From Variovorax sp. J22P240 (GTDB lineage Bacteria > Pseudomonadota > Gammaproteobacteria > Burkholderiales > Burkholderiaceae_C), in contig NZ_JASZYR010000009.1 in NCBI RefSeq assembly GCF_030316855.1, positions 124,001 to 188,000 on the forward strand: a DNA stretch of 64,000 nt, in the 5' to 3' direction. The position numbers and the translations under genes were made by a program. Numbering within the stretch: the first letter of the stretch is position 1; each line of letters begins with the position of its first letter. Of the stretch, positions 45,526-54,685 are shown one piece after another. The notes beneath the pieces are model-generated. The model had not been told where the DNA came from, made no database searches, and saw only the letters and a list, made by a program, of their open reading frames with translations.

Positions 45526-46125
45526 TCAGTACGCCGGCGGCAGATCGATGCCTTCCTCCCACAGGCGACGCCACTGCGCTTCGTACTGCGCCGCGACATC
45601 CGGGGTGTTGCGCAGCACGAGCACGTTCTCCGCGTTGCGTTGCGCCGCGGACGCCGTGTAGTTGAAGCTGCCGGTCTGCACGGTGCGCGCATCGACGACC
45701 ATGAACTTGTTGTGCTGCAGTGCATAGCGTGCGTTCAGCCGCACCGCGACCCGCTCGTTGGCCAGGAAGCGCGCCGCCGTGTCGCCGTGGCGCGCTTCTC
45801 CTGCGTCCACAACGACCCGCACCTGGACGCCCCGTCGCTGGGCGTCGCGCAGGGCCACGGCGATCGGACGGCTCGTGAAGGCGTAGGCAGCCACCACGAT
45901 GGAAGTGCGCGCGCCGCGAATCGTCTCCAGGACCAGGGGCAGGGCCTGCCCCGGCGTGAAGGCTGCGGATGCGGTCGCTGCCGCGGTGGAGGTGGCTGCC
46001 GGTGGCGCAGCGGGCAGCTGCCGGGGCGAATCCCAGCGGAGGCCGCTCGGCGCCGCGAAAGCGAGCGCCGAGGCGAGCACGAGGACCGCACTCGCGCCAG
46101 CGCATCGTTGGACCCGCCGCATCAT
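45526..46125 (-). CDS. Secreted phospholipase D-family nuclease
   Basis: The 199-residue protein has a signal peptide (MMRRVQRCAGASAVLVLASALAFA) and a single HKD motif, HNKFMVVDARTVQTGSFNYT, as in the Nuc/PLD endonucleases found on conjugative plasmids. AGGGG, 7 bases upstream, marks ATG 46125. It would act in the periplasm on DNA or phospholipid. It is coupled to the LPD7 gene (10-bp gap) and TraX. Confidence 0.87.
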   Translation of the reverse strand: MMRRVQRCAGASAVLVLASALAFAAPSGLRWDSPRQLPAAPPAATSTAAATASAAFTPGQALPLVLETIRGARTSIVVAAYAFTSRPIAVALRDAQRRGVQVRVVVDAGEARHGDTAARFLANERVAVRLNARYALQHNKFMVVDARTVQTGSFNYTASAAQRNAENVLVLRNTPDVAAQYEAQWRRLWEEGIDLPPAY

Positions 46126-46135
46126 GGTTGTACCC

Positions 46136-47296
46136 CTAGGCCGTGCGATCGAGATCGCCGATGCGCCGCGCAGCGCGTCCGCGGGGAGGCAGGGGTGGTT
46201 GCGGCGGCGTCCGACGACCGGGCAGGTCCACCCGCTCGCCGCGCGCGAGCGCATCGGCCATGCCCTCGCGGATCGCCTTCACGAGACGGCGCTGCTCGTC
46301 CTCGCGCGGCGTGAGTCGGCGCGCGAACTGCTCGGCCAGTTTCAGGCCCGCCAATGCTCCTGCGAGATCCGGGTGCTGGGCCAGCACCAGGTCTGCGGCC
46401 ATCTGGCCCTCGCGAACCATCTCGGCCTTCTGGCGCAGCGTCGCGAGGTACGAACTTTTCTCGACGGCCCAGGCCATGCGCTGCCGGATCGATTTTTGCT
46501 CGCCGATCAGTTCGCCAGCGTCGTTCCGCAGGGGAAGCCGGACCGGCACGGGCCGGGCACCGCGCTGGCGCACGGTCACTTCGTCTCCGACCCGCACGCC
46601 CGAGCGCGATTCCGCGAAGGCACGTTCCAGGTCCGCGCCCCACAGCGTGCGCTCGCCCGCTGCCGTGCGAACGCGCGCGTAGTACGACATCCGCTCGGCC
46701 GGATCAAAGTGGTAGGGCGCGGGCGCGTATGCCAGCAACTTGCCGGTGACGGGCTCCCGCAATTGCGCCGAGGGCGCCGGTTGTGCACTGCCGGCGCTGG
46801 CCGGGTTGGCATCGGCGGACGCGCGGGCGGGCGCCTCGTCTCGCTGCGTCAGGGTCCTGCCGGGCCGTCGATCCATGGCCCGCTGCAGCAGCTGTCGGTC
46901 GAGCGCATTGGCCCGGTAACCGTCGACCGCAATCCCCTGCAAGCTGGCCTCGTGCCAGACCGTGCGCCTGAACGCCTCGGTGCCCTTGAGCCTGATCGCT
47001 CGCCATCCCCGGGCCTGCATGATCGCCACCACGCTGTGGACCACTTCGAGGTTGTGCGTGCGCACCTTGAGCCGGGAGCCCTGGTCGACAAAGGCGAGCG
47101 TCCGATCGGGAAAGAAGTAGCGGTCGTCGATGCGCAGGAACCGGCGCACGACGGCGTCCGGCACCAGGCGGTTCGCCGCCGCGCCAGGGCGCGGCAGGTG
47201 CTCCTGGACAACGCCGGCCGCGCCCGCCGGATCGTCGACATCGGGGAGCTCGCCGGGTTGTCCGGCACTGGCGGGAGGACTGGAAGGTGCGGCCAT
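46136..47296 (-). CDS. Stand-alone LPD7-domain protein (relaxase-associated)
   Basis: The 386-residue protein contains a segment near residues 50-140 (RFLRIDDRYFFPDRTLAFVDQG ... HEASLQGIAVDGYRA) that belongs to the LPD7 domain found at the C-terminus of many TraI relaxases. No nickase domain is present, so it is a separate subunit. The C-terminal part is charged and helical. ATG 47296 has GGAG 6 bases upstream; the more distal start has none. It follows virD4 in the leftward operon. Confidence 0.75.
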   Translation of the reverse strand: MAAPSSPPASAGQPGELPDVDDPAGAAGVVQEHLPRPGAAANRLVPDAVVRRFLRIDDRYFFPDRTLAFVDQGSRLKVRTHNLEVVHSVVAIMQARGWRAIRLKGTEAFRRTVWHEASLQGIAVDGYRANALDRQLLQRAMDRRPGRTLTQRDEAPARASADANPASAGSAQPAPSAQLREPVTGKLLAYAPAPYHFDPAERMSYYARVRTAAGERTLWGADLERAFAESRSGVRVGDEVTVRQRGARPVPVRLPLRNDAGELIGEQKSIRQRMAWAVEKSSYLATLRQKAEMVREGQMAADLVLAQHPDLAGALAGLKLAEQFARRLTPREDEQRRLVKAIREGMADALARGERVDLPGRRTPPQPPLPPRGRAARRIGDLDRTA

Positions 47297-47329
47297 GGTG
47301 GTCTCCTGCTGCATGGGGCGAGGGGCTTG

Positions 47330-49234
47330 TCAGTCGAGCAGCCTCGAGATGAACGTGTCGGCCGCTGCCTTGATCTCGTCGTCGGTCATCGGGCCCTTCG
47401 GGATCTCGACGTCGTCGAAATCCAGCGAGAAATCGTCGAGGTCGAGTTCATCGAAGTGCTGTGGGTCGGCTTGCATCGCGGGGACCTCCTTGAAAGCGCT
47501 GTGGACACCGGGTCGGGGGACGGGGGCAAGCGGTCCGGCGGCAGTTCGCAACCGCGTGACGCTCGCGATGTCGAGCCGCGGGACTTCGGGCGGCGGGCAC
47601 TCGCGCCGGGCGAAGAAACGGTCGCGGAAGTAGTACACGCGCTGCGCCAGCACCGGGCGCAACCCTTCGTAGAACAGGATCAGCCGATGCGGCCCCAGCT
47701 CCTTGACCTCTTGCGGCAGCAGCAGGCGCCGCGGCTGCTCGCTGATGCTCACAGTCGGTGACTTGCCGGCGCCGCCCCACATCGGGCGGCTCACGTTCTT
47801 CTGCCTGACCGTGCAGGTTCCGAGTTCGCGCGACACCGCTTCGGCATCGTCGAACTCCTTGGGCGGGAACACGATGCGTGCCGCGAGCATCTTGCGGATC
47901 GACTTGGCGCCCTCGATGCCGTACTTCTCGATCAGCTGCGAGTTCGACTGCACGATGATCACCGTGCGCACGTTGTAGCCCGGCAGGAAGGCCGTGGACT
48001 CGGCGATCACCGGAATGCGCCCGAGTGCGGGGAACTCGTCCAGCATCAGGAGCAGCTGGTGCTTGAGCGCCGGATTGTTCTCCGGGAGCTCGCGCGTCTG
48101 CAGGCCGATCGCCTGCTGGAAGAACAAGTTCAGGAGCGGCTGCAGCCGTGCGACGTTGTCCGGGTTGATCTGCACGTAGACCGAGATCGGCCGCCGGCGC
48201 AACTCGCGCAGGTCGAAGTCGTTGGCCGAGGTCGCCGCGTCGATCAGCGGGTTGAGCCAGAGGTCGAGCCGACTCGTGAAGGTCTTGCGGATGCTCGAGG
48301 CCGTGGTCGGCGCCAGGTCGATCACATCGTAGAGGCTCTGCACGGCCTCCTGGGAGAGCGGATAGCCGGCCCGCTCGCAGGCGTCGATCACGCGCTTCCA
48401 GTGCTTCTGAAAGCCTTCGTCGTCGCTCGCCATGCCCTGGCGCAAGATCTCGCCGAGGGTTCGCGTCGAGCCCTCGGTCTCGAACAGGTAGAGCGCAATG
48501 CCCAGGAACAGCGATCGCGCGGAAGAGGTCCAGAACGGGTCGCCCGCATGCGGGTCCGGGAACAGCATCGTCCCGATGCGTTGCAGGTCATCGATGCAGC
48601 GGTAGGGCACGCTGGACACGTAGCCCAGCGGGTTCCAGCGCGCCGAACGCTCGCGCTCGGACAGCGGATCGAACAGGTGGACTTCCTGCCCGTGCGCCGC
48701 GCGATAGCCGGCCGTGCGCAGGAAGTTCTCTCCCTTGATGTCGCTGACGATCGCGGAGCCCGGCCAGTTCAGCAGGTTGGGCACGACCAGTCCGACTCCC
48801 TTGCCGCTGCGCGGGGGCGCCTCCAGCTCGACGCCTTGCTGGCCCGGCAAGACCAGGTAGCGATTGCCCAGCCGCCCGAGGATGATGCCGTGCTCGCCAA
48901 GCAACCCGGCCCGCGCGATCTCCCGCTTCGTCGCGAACCTTGCCTCGCCGTGCAGCGGCCGGCGCCGGGGCAACAGCGCGAAGCCGACGACACCGAACGC
49001 AAGGCCATGGCCGCCAGCCAGCGCCAGGATCAGCGTGCGCCGGATGTCCGGTCGTTCGCCGTGGTCCTGCCAGTAGCGGTACGCGGTCAGCGGCGTGGCC
49101 TGGTGCGGTGGCAGCTTCACCGCCATCAGGAAGAAGTAGCCGGCGAGGTACAGGCCCACCACCGCCGCCAGCAGCAGCGCCACCGTGATCCTCAGCGGGC
49201 TATGCAAGCCCTCTGAGCTTGGTCCCGGGGTCAT
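47330..49234 (-). CDS. virD4: VirD4/TraG type IV coupling protein
   Basis: A 634-residue coupling ATPase: two N-terminal membrane helices (15-40 and 65-90), Walker A APPRSGKGVGLVVP near 140, Walker B QLLLMLDEFPALGRI near 395. It links the relaxosome to the VirB channel. ATG 49234 has GGAG 7 bases upstream and overlaps the end of virB11 by 35 bases. The C-terminus is acidic (FDELDLDDFSLDFDDVEIPKG), typical of substrate-contact tails. Confidence 0.95.
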   Translation of the reverse strand: MTPGPSSEGLHSPLRITVALLLAAVVGLYLAGYFFLMAVKLPPHQATPLTAYRYWQDHGERPDIRRTLILALAGGHGLAFGVVGFALLPRRRPLHGEARFATKREIARAGLLGEHGIILGRLGNRYLVLPGQQGVELEAPPRSGKGVGLVVPNLLNWPGSAIVSDIKGENFLRTAGYRAAHGQEVHLFDPLSERERSARWNPLGYVSSVPYRCIDDLQRIGTMLFPDPHAGDPFWTSSARSLFLGIALYLFETEGSTRTLGEILRQGMASDDEGFQKHWKRVIDACERAGYPLSQEAVQSLYDVIDLAPTTASSIRKTFTSRLDLWLNPLIDAATSANDFDLRELRRRPISVYVQINPDNVARLQPLLNLFFQQAIGLQTRELPENNPALKHQLLLMLDEFPALGRIPVIAESTAFLPGYNVRTVIIVQSNSQLIEKYGIEGAKSIRKMLAARIVFPPKEFDDAEAVSRELGTCTVRQKNVSRPMWGGAGKSPTVSISEQPRRLLLPQEVKELGPHRLILFYEGLRPVLAQRVYYFRDRFFARRECPPPEVPRLDIASVTRLRTAAGPLAPVPRPGVHSAFKEVPAMQADPQHFDELDLDDFSLDFDDVEIPKGPMTDDEIKAAADTFISRLLD

Positions 49235-50354
49235 GCCAGATCTCCGTCACCGCACGCTGCTGTCGGTCCCGCGCGCATTGCACCACCACGTCGACACTCA
49301 ACTGCGCAAGCTCCACGCCTTCGCGCGTGCTCATCCCCTGCCCGGCGTCGCTGCGCTTCATCAGCTGAGCGAGCGCGACGAAGGCCATCTGGGCGCTGTC
49401 GGCATGCACACTCGTGATCGACCCCGGATGGCCGGTGTTGACCGACACGAGGTAGTCGTACGCCTCGTCTGCGGTGCGCAGCTCCGACACGAAGATCCGG
49501 TCGGGGCGCTGTCGCTTGGCGCTCGCGAGCAACTGGCCCGCCGTGAGGCTGGCCTGTCCCTGGGCCCCTTGCGAGTAGAACAGCCGGACGTGGTTCGGCT
49601 GGTTGCGCAGCGACAGCTCCTTGACGTCCTCGATCGTGATCAGTCGCTCCTCGGGAGGCACCTCGAGGATCAGCGCCTTGCTCAGCGTCGTCTTGCCCGA
49701 GCCGGTGGCACCGGACAGCAGGATGTTCCGCCGCAGCTGCACGGCGCGGCGCAGGAACGCGACGAAGTGGTGCTGCGCCAGCAGCTGCGTGAGTTCGCGA
49801 TCTGCCGCAGGAAGGTCCGTTCCCGCCGGGACCGCGCACCGAACGAGCGGAACCACCCGCGTCGGCTCGAACATGCGGGCCTGCCCGAGTTCCTCGAGGC
49901 TCCAGAGCGTGTTCGAAGGGCGGCGGATCGTGATCGATACCGTGCGGTCCTCGGTCGCCGGCGGCAGCACGACCTGGATGCGCTCTCCCCCGGGCAGCGT
50001 GGCCGAGAGCAGCGGTTCGCTGGCCGAGATGCGCTGACGCGTGAAGTTGGCCACCAGTTTGGCGATCGACATGCACCAGTCGAAGGTGGCGGCGGGCAGC
50101 AGCTCTTGTGTCCAGCCGGTCTGGCGCTCGACGAAGGCGCTGCCGGGCTGGTTGATGCAGATCTCGGTCACGGCCGTGTCGCCGAGCAGGGGGGCCAGCG
50201 GGCCCAGGAACAGCGCGAGCGACGACGGCTCGTCGCTCGCCGTCGCGTGCGGGTCCGCAGCACCGGTCCGATCGGATGCCGGGGCGCTGTGCGTCGCCGT
50301 GCTAGCGACGGTCGGGGTCGCTGCGCAGTGCATAGACGGGCCTGAAGTCGACAT
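49200..50354 (-). CDS. virB11: VirB11 traffic ATPase
   Basis: The 384-residue hexameric ATPase has Walker A LLSGATGSGKTTLSKAL near 225, the Asp box RLITIEDVKEL, and the Walker B region QRPDRIFVSELRTADEAYDYL with a His box GHPGSITSVHADS. It powers pilus assembly and substrate transfer at the inner-membrane base. The start is uncertain: ATG 50354 overlaps virB10 by 53 bases, and ATG 50333 is possible. Confidence 0.95.
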   Translation of the reverse strand: MSTSGPSMHCAATPTVASTATHSAPASDRTGAADPHATASDEPSSLALFLGPLAPLLGDTAVTEICINQPGSAFVERQTGWTQELLPAATFDWCMSIAKLVANFTRQRISASEPLLSATLPGGERIQVVLPPATEDRTVSITIRRPSNTLWSLEELGQARMFEPTRVVPLVRCAVPAGTDLPAADRELTQLLAQHHFVAFLRRAVQLRRNILLSGATGSGKTTLSKALILEVPPEERLITIEDVKELSLRNQPNHVRLFYSQGAQGQASLTAGQLLASAKRQRPDRIFVSELRTADEAYDYLVSVNTGHPGSITSVHADSAQMAFVALAQLMKRSDAGQGMSTREGVELAQLSVDVVVQCARDRQQRAVTEIWHDPGTKLRGLA

Positions 50355-51654
50355 CGCGCGCCACCAGGATCTGGATGCGCTCGCCCTGGTTCTTGATCAC
50401 CGTCGGTGGAATCGACATGGTGTTGCGCAGCACCTCGGCGATCACGTCGCGGCCGCCTTGCGGGCCGAGCACCACACCGCCGCCGCTGCCGATGTTGTTG
50501 CCGCTTTGCTGGTGGGCCGTGATCGCCTGCATCGTGCCGTCGATCACGGACAGCAGGATTGCGGCGCCGAAGCGCTGCCAGAAATGCGTGTCGACAAAGC
50601 CCGGCAGGCCGTTGCGGCCGAGTTCGTCCGTGCCCGGCGATGCCAGCTGAACCACCACGCCGGTGGGCGTGCGCGCCTCGTTCCAGACCACGAACACGCG
50701 GCCCTGGCCCTGGCGAGGCTCGCCCCGCTGCTCGCCCACGAACTTGGTGCCACGCTCCAGCAGGACCACCTTGCCGTCCGCGCCGTACACGTCGCTCGCG
50801 CCGATGCAGGTGGTCATGCCTTCGAAGGTCGAGTCGATTGCGGTCTCGAGCGTGCAATCGATGAAGGCGCCCTTGGGCAGCAGCATGCGGCGGGTCGGCA
50901 GCAGTTGCGCACTCACCGCCGGGGTCGGCGTGGGCTTCAACATCGCCGCGAGGTTCCCGCTGCCCGCGGGTGCGGTCGCGGGCGCCTGCAGCGCACCGAG
51001 CCACTGTGCCATCCCCGGCGCTGCGATTGGAAGGCCGGACATCGGTGGCGATGCGGCGAACGCGCCAGCAGGGGAGGGGCTCGCAGCGCCCGCCGCGGGG
51101 CCCGTCTGCGCGCGCCGCAGCACCGGGACGCCAAGCTGCCGCTCGAGCGCCAGCTGCTCGGGCGTCTTGGCGGGCGCTGCCCCCGGGGTCGCTGGGACGG
51201 GTGCGGGCGATGGCAAGGGAAGAGGCGCGGTCGCCGCGGCGTCGGGCATCGTCCGCGCTACGGGCGGATCGACGCGGCCCAATGGCGGCACCTTCATCTC
51301 CCCGGCGGCGCGCGCCGCCGCGGCCTTTCTGGTGGCGTCTTCGGCGTCCTGCGTCCTGGCGTACTGTGCCGTGTAGTACCAGAACAGGAAGCCGGCGCCC
51401 AGCAGGACGATGGTGCCCAGTGCGAGGCTGCTGCTCACGCGCGACTGGATCGACCGTTCACGGTTCACGGACGGGATGGCGCGCTCGCCCTGAACGGCGG
51501 TGGCATCCGGCTCAGCGGAAGGCGCGCCATCGAAAGGTTCATCACGGCCCGAGAGGATCTCGCCGGTTTCCCGATCGACTTCCAGCCGCTCGTCGCCCAC
51601 CGGGCGGCTCGGACGATGCGGCACGCCGGCGCGCCAACGATCCTTCCAGTTCAT
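50302..51654 (-). CDS. virB10: VirB10 core-complex protein
   Basis: A 450-residue protein with one membrane helix near 70-90 (SSSLALGTIVLLGAGFLFWYYT), a proline/alanine-rich periplasmic linker, and the VirB10 C-terminal barrel (LLPKGAFIDCTLETAIDSTFEGMTTC ... NIGSGGGVVLGPQGGRDVIAEVLRNTM ... PTVIKNQGERIQILVARDVDF). It spans both membranes. ATG 51654 overlaps the virB9 stop by 4 bases. Confidence 0.95.
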   Translation of the reverse strand: MNWKDRWRAGVPHRPSRPVGDERLEVDRETGEILSGRDEPFDGAPSAEPDATAVQGERAIPSVNRERSIQSRVSSSLALGTIVLLGAGFLFWYYTAQYARTQDAEDATRKAAAARAAGEMKVPPLGRVDPPVARTMPDAAATAPLPLPSPAPVPATPGAAPAKTPEQLALERQLGVPVLRRAQTGPAAGAASPSPAGAFAASPPMSGLPIAAPGMAQWLGALQAPATAPAGSGNLAAMLKPTPTPAVSAQLLPTRRMLLPKGAFIDCTLETAIDSTFEGMTTCIGASDVYGADGKVVLLERGTKFVGEQRGEPRQGQGRVFVVWNEARTPTGVVVQLASPGTDELGRNGLPGFVDTHFWQRFGAAILLSVIDGTMQAITAHQQSGNNIGSGGGVVLGPQGGRDVIAEVLRNTMSIPPTVIKNQGERIQILVARDVDFRPVYALRSDPDRR

Positions 51655-52484
51655 GGCGCCGCTCCGGGCGTGGTGCGCTCGACACCCGGCACCGTGGTGT
51701 TCGAGCTGGTGCGCGCGCCGCCGCCAGTGAACGATCGGTTCACCACACAACCCACCAACTGGCCGCGGCGCAGCACGAAGCGCCGAGCGACGCGGTGGAT
51801 CACGACTTCATCGTCGTCGATGTTGAAGTTGAGAAGCGACTCGCTGCCGTCGTCGTTCTGCACAAAGAGAGCCGGAAATTCAGACCGGGCCTGGAATCGA
51901 AGACGGGTCTGAACGCCGTCGTCATAGGCGCTCATCGGTTTCAACGTGCCGCTTCCGCAGAACCAGTAGTCGCGGTTTCGCGGTCGATCGGTCGACGCCT
52001 TCCTCAAGCGCGCTTCGGTCGAAAGCCGCTCGCGCTCGGCGGCCGCGGCTCGCGCATCGTCCGCGGGATAGGTGAATCGGATCGAGTACACCATGCGACG
52101 CGCCGCCTTGCCGGTGGGGGCCGTGGAGGACACGGCATAGTCGAAGTGATAGGCACGACGGTTGGTGAGTACCGTGAGATTGGTCGTCGCATGGGCCTCC
52201 TTCGGCTTGATGAAGAAGTGGTTGCGCTCGGCGCCGACGTCGAAGGCGCCGTTGTCGCCGGAGCCCAGGTTGACAAACTCCTCTCCCTCCGCCCACTGCA
52301 TGTGGATCTGGAAGCCGACGTAGCCTTGCAGCTCGACCACGTCATCCGGGTTGTAGGCAATGACTCGAATGCGTGCATCGACCGCGCCTGCGGGCGGCAC
52401 GGTGCCAGCCGAAGCCCTCGGCACCAAGCCCGCCGTCGCCATGGCCGCGACGACGATCGCGCGCGTGATGGCCAGGCATGTCAT
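51651..52484 (-). CDS. virB9: VirB9 outer-membrane core protein
   Basis: The 277-residue secreted protein has a signal peptide (MTCLAITRAIVVAAMATAGLVPRASA) and two VirB9 domains; AHATTNLTVLTNRRAYHFDYAVS and RTRLRF-like segments (QTRLRFQARSEFPALFVQNDDGSESLLNF) are typical. It forms the outer ring with VirB7 and VirB10. Starts and stops overlap by 4 bases with virB8 and virB10. Confidence 0.93.
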   Translation of the reverse strand: MTCLAITRAIVVAAMATAGLVPRASAGTVPPAGAVDARIRVIAYNPDDVVELQGYVGFQIHMQWAEGEEFVNLGSGDNGAFDVGAERNHFFIKPKEAHATTNLTVLTNRRAYHFDYAVSSTAPTGKAARRMVYSIRFTYPADDARAAAAERERLSTEARLRKASTDRPRNRDYWFCGSGTLKPMSAYDDGVQTRLRFQARSEFPALFVQNDDGSESLLNFNIDDDEVVIHRVARRFVLRRGQLVGCVVNRSFTGGGARTSSNTTVPGVERTTPGAAP

Positions 52485-53203
52485 CGCACGTCTCCCTTGC
52501 CGGTTGCAGGCGAACCCGTCGCAACCTCGGGCTCGCGCCGATACTCGACTACACGAAACCCGAGCGGGTTGAGTGACCGGAGCTTGTCGTCCTTGGAGGG
52601 CTGCGTGTAGGCGAACTCGATGGTCGAGACCCAGTGGCTTGTCTGCTCATCCCCGCTGCCGCCCTGGCGGGTAGAGCGACTGAAGCGGACCTGCGCGAGC
52701 TTGTCGCGACCGCTCTCGAGCTTCAGGAAGCTCACCGAACGAATCTGGGTGCGAACGGTGGTGCCGTCTTTGAACAGGTTGAGGGGTGAGGCCGGATTGT
52801 TGACGTTCCAGAGGGCCGCCCATTCCTGGTTCAGGCGCGGCGAGTTCTGTGCCGCGACCAGCTCGTAGTCCGCCTCGGCCGTTCCGTAGAAGTACCGCTC
52901 GCGCGCAATCACGTGGTTCGACAGAAGATTGCGCGTCACGACCTGTTCGATATCCGTCGTGCCTTCGTAGGTAGGCACGACGTCGACGATCCCGCTGGTG
53001 CTGTCAACGCGGATGACGACAGGGACCGGCTGCTTCAGGGGCGTCAAGCCCGCTACCGCCGAGACGGCGAGCAGCGCGACGAGGGAAGCAAGGGCCGCGA
53101 CCGTCCACGCGATGCGTGAGGAACGAACAGCGCTGCGCGCGCGATCGATTTCCCAGCTCCTGGCTTCCTGCAGGTATTGCTCAAGGTCGGGCTCGCGATT
53201 CAT
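52481..53203 (-). CDS. virB8: VirB8 inner-membrane scaffold protein
   Basis: A 240-residue protein with one N-terminal helix (IAWTVAALASLVALLAVSAVAGLTPLK, near 35-60) and the VirB8 NTF2-like periplasmic domain (PVVIRVDSTSGIVDVV ... FSRSTRQGGSGDEQTSHWVSTIEFAY). GAGGAG 6 bases upstream marks ATG 53203, though an ATG at 53227 is possible. It overlaps the small lipoprotein gene that precedes it. Confidence 0.92.
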   Translation of the reverse strand: MNREPDLEQYLQEARSWEIDRARSAVRSSRIAWTVAALASLVALLAVSAVAGLTPLKQPVPVVIRVDSTSGIVDVVPTYEGTTDIEQVVTRNLLSNHVIARERYFYGTAEADYELVAAQNSPRLNQEWAALWNVNNPASPLNLFKDGTTVRTQIRSVSFLKLESGRDKLAQVRFSRSTRQGGSGDEQTSHWVSTIEFAYTQPSKDDKLRSLNPLGFRVVEYRREPEVATGSPATGKGDVR

Positions 53204-53342
53204 GAATCGCTCCTCGGGCTGAGACATCGGCGGTCGCATTGATCGGGCTCAGCGTGCCTTCGCACCCCGGAGGCAGCGGTGGACGTGTCCCGCAGGCCGA
53301 CAGCAGCGCGACAACGGAAAGAAGCAGAAGGATGAGCCTCAA
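53181..53342 (-). CDS. virB7: VirB7-like small lipoprotein
   Basis: A 53-residue protein: a hydrophobic signal with the lipobox LLSAC (cysteine at 17), then GTRPPLPPGCEGTLSPINA and a short tail. The start is TTG 53342, preceded by AAGGAGG with 5 bases spacing, one of the strongest sites in the operon. Its end overlaps virB8 by 23 bases. Position (between virB6 and virB8) and size identify it as the VirB7 lipoprotein that anchors VirB9 to the outer membrane. Confidence 0.8.
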   Translation of the reverse strand: MRLILLLLSVVALLSACGTRPPLPPGCEGTLSPINATADVSARGAIHESRARP

Positions 53343-53358
53343 CCTGTCCTCCTTGTCC

Positions 53359-54435
53359 TTAGCGCAGGGTGTTCGGGTTGGGCATCACTTGCTCGCGCGG
53401 CACCACCGTGCCCCCACGCCTGTTGCCACCCATCCGATTCCAAGTGTTGGCGACGCCCGTCCCGACGCGGTTCCCGGCCAGCCGCCGGAACGAATCCCAT
53501 CTGCTGCCCGGCTCCCGGTGCAGCCCGTCGAGGACACCGCGGCCGAATTCGTAGGTGGTGCGCCGAGCAGTGCCCAGACCCCAGCGAACTACACCGCTGA
53601 CGGTTCCATAGGTGGTAAGAGCAACGCCGCTCGCCAGACCGGATGCGATAGGCATTACCTGCCTCATCACCAAAAATACGAGAGCCGATGCCAGACAAAC
53701 TCTCGCGCTCTCAGCGATCGTGATGCCTGTCCCCGAAGTGGCGGCATTTGCGGCATACGCCCTTAGAACCGATAGCAGCAGGGCGCCGGTGAACAGAGTG
53801 AGAATTCCAATCAGCGCGTAGTTTGCAAGCTGCGCGACCCACGACTCAAAAAATCGCTTGGTTGCATCAAAGAAGAGCATGACGATGAACACTGGGCCGA
53901 GGGCCAGAAGGATAGCGATCGCTACCTTGGAAAGGGCCAGCATGAAAGCTGTCACAACAACCGCCAAGCCGACCAATAGATAGACAAGAAATCCTGCGGC
54001 ATAGAAGGCGAAGTCGCTGTCCAAGATGCTCCCCTTCTTGATGAGATGCTCAGCAATAGCGGTGCCGTCCAGCCAAACTTGATCGATCACTCCGACGAGC
54101 GATGGCGCTCCGATGACTGAGGCGGCCAGCTGATCAGGAGCCGTAAAGAAGGTGTTTGCAATGATCTCGTTGTAGCTCCACAGGCGAAGTCCGAAACCCA
54201 AAATCAGGCCAACCACCAAAATGCGTCTGACGCCTTCCCAGATGGGCTCCTGGACCCGACCGGTGAGGCTCAGAAAGCCCCACATCATCACGTAGATGGT
54301 TGCCAAAGTGACGGCAGCTGGCTCAATCGCGTTGGCGACGCGGACTGTATTTGTACTGACGTAGTCAGCGACCTGCACGTTCAGCCAGGAGAAAAATTGC
54401 GCGAAGAAGCCCACAGCGTCCTCACTATTTCGCAT
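53359..54435 (-). CDS. virB6: VirB6 polytopic inner-membrane protein
   Basis: The 358-residue protein has about six membrane helices (IYVMMWGFLSLTG, ILVVGLILGFGLRL, GFLVYLLVGLAVVVTAFMLALSK, VAIAILLALGPVFIVMLFF, ALIGILTLFTGALLLSVL) and the VirB6/TrbL central region LSKVAIAILLALGPVFI. It guides DNA across the inner membrane. GC content drops to around 50% in parts of this gene, against about 70% in flanking genes, suggesting exchange with another element. Confidence 0.92.
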   Translation of the reverse strand: MRNSEDAVGFFAQFFSWLNVQVADYVSTNTVRVANAIEPAAVTLATIYVMMWGFLSLTGRVQEPIWEGVRRILVVGLILGFGLRLWSYNEIIANTFFTAPDQLAASVIGAPSLVGVIDQVWLDGTAIAEHLIKKGSILDSDFAFYAAGFLVYLLVGLAVVVTAFMLALSKVAIAILLALGPVFIVMLFFDATKRFFESWVAQLANYALIGILTLFTGALLLSVLRAYAANAATSGTGITIAESARVCLASALVFLVMRQVMPIASGLASGVALTTYGTVSGVVRWGLGTARRTTYEFGRGVLDGLHREPGSRWDSFRRLAGNRVGTGVANTWNRMGGNRRGGTVVPREQVMPNPNTLR

Positions 54436-54669
54436 TGCCCAATGGAATAGGGACGGGCTTGAGATCTCTGGTGTTCCCTATGCCTTCCAACTTCCTTCGA
54501 CGGAGCTCTTCGTCACGGGTGACGGGCTTGCTTTCTGGCGACTCCACAGCGCTGCTGGTCGGTGAGGAGAGGGTCGATTGGGGGGGTTCTGCTGCACGAT
54601 AAAGTAGGTGCCTCCGGCTGCTACAACGACTGTGACTACGATGACTAGGGGCCAGAGGAGCTTGGACAT
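54425..54669 (-). pseudogene. Small membrane protein between virB5 and virB6, split by a C7 frameshift
   Basis: Starting at ATG 54669 (GGAG 8 bases upstream) the frame codes one membrane helix (MSKLLWPLVIVVTVVVAAGG) and stops at 54478 after 63 residues. At a run of seven C (54581-54587 on this strand) a shift by -1 leads into a second frame that reads on through a protein-like stretch (VTRDEELRRRKLEGIGNTRD, ending LKPVPIPLGNAK) to a stop at 54425, which overlaps the virB6 start by 11 bases. The joined product would be 81 residues. It may be a sequencing error, a mutation, or slippage on poly-C. Small inner-membrane or exclusion proteins are common at this position. Confidence 0.6.
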
Positions 54670-54685
54670 TTTGAGTACTCCATCT

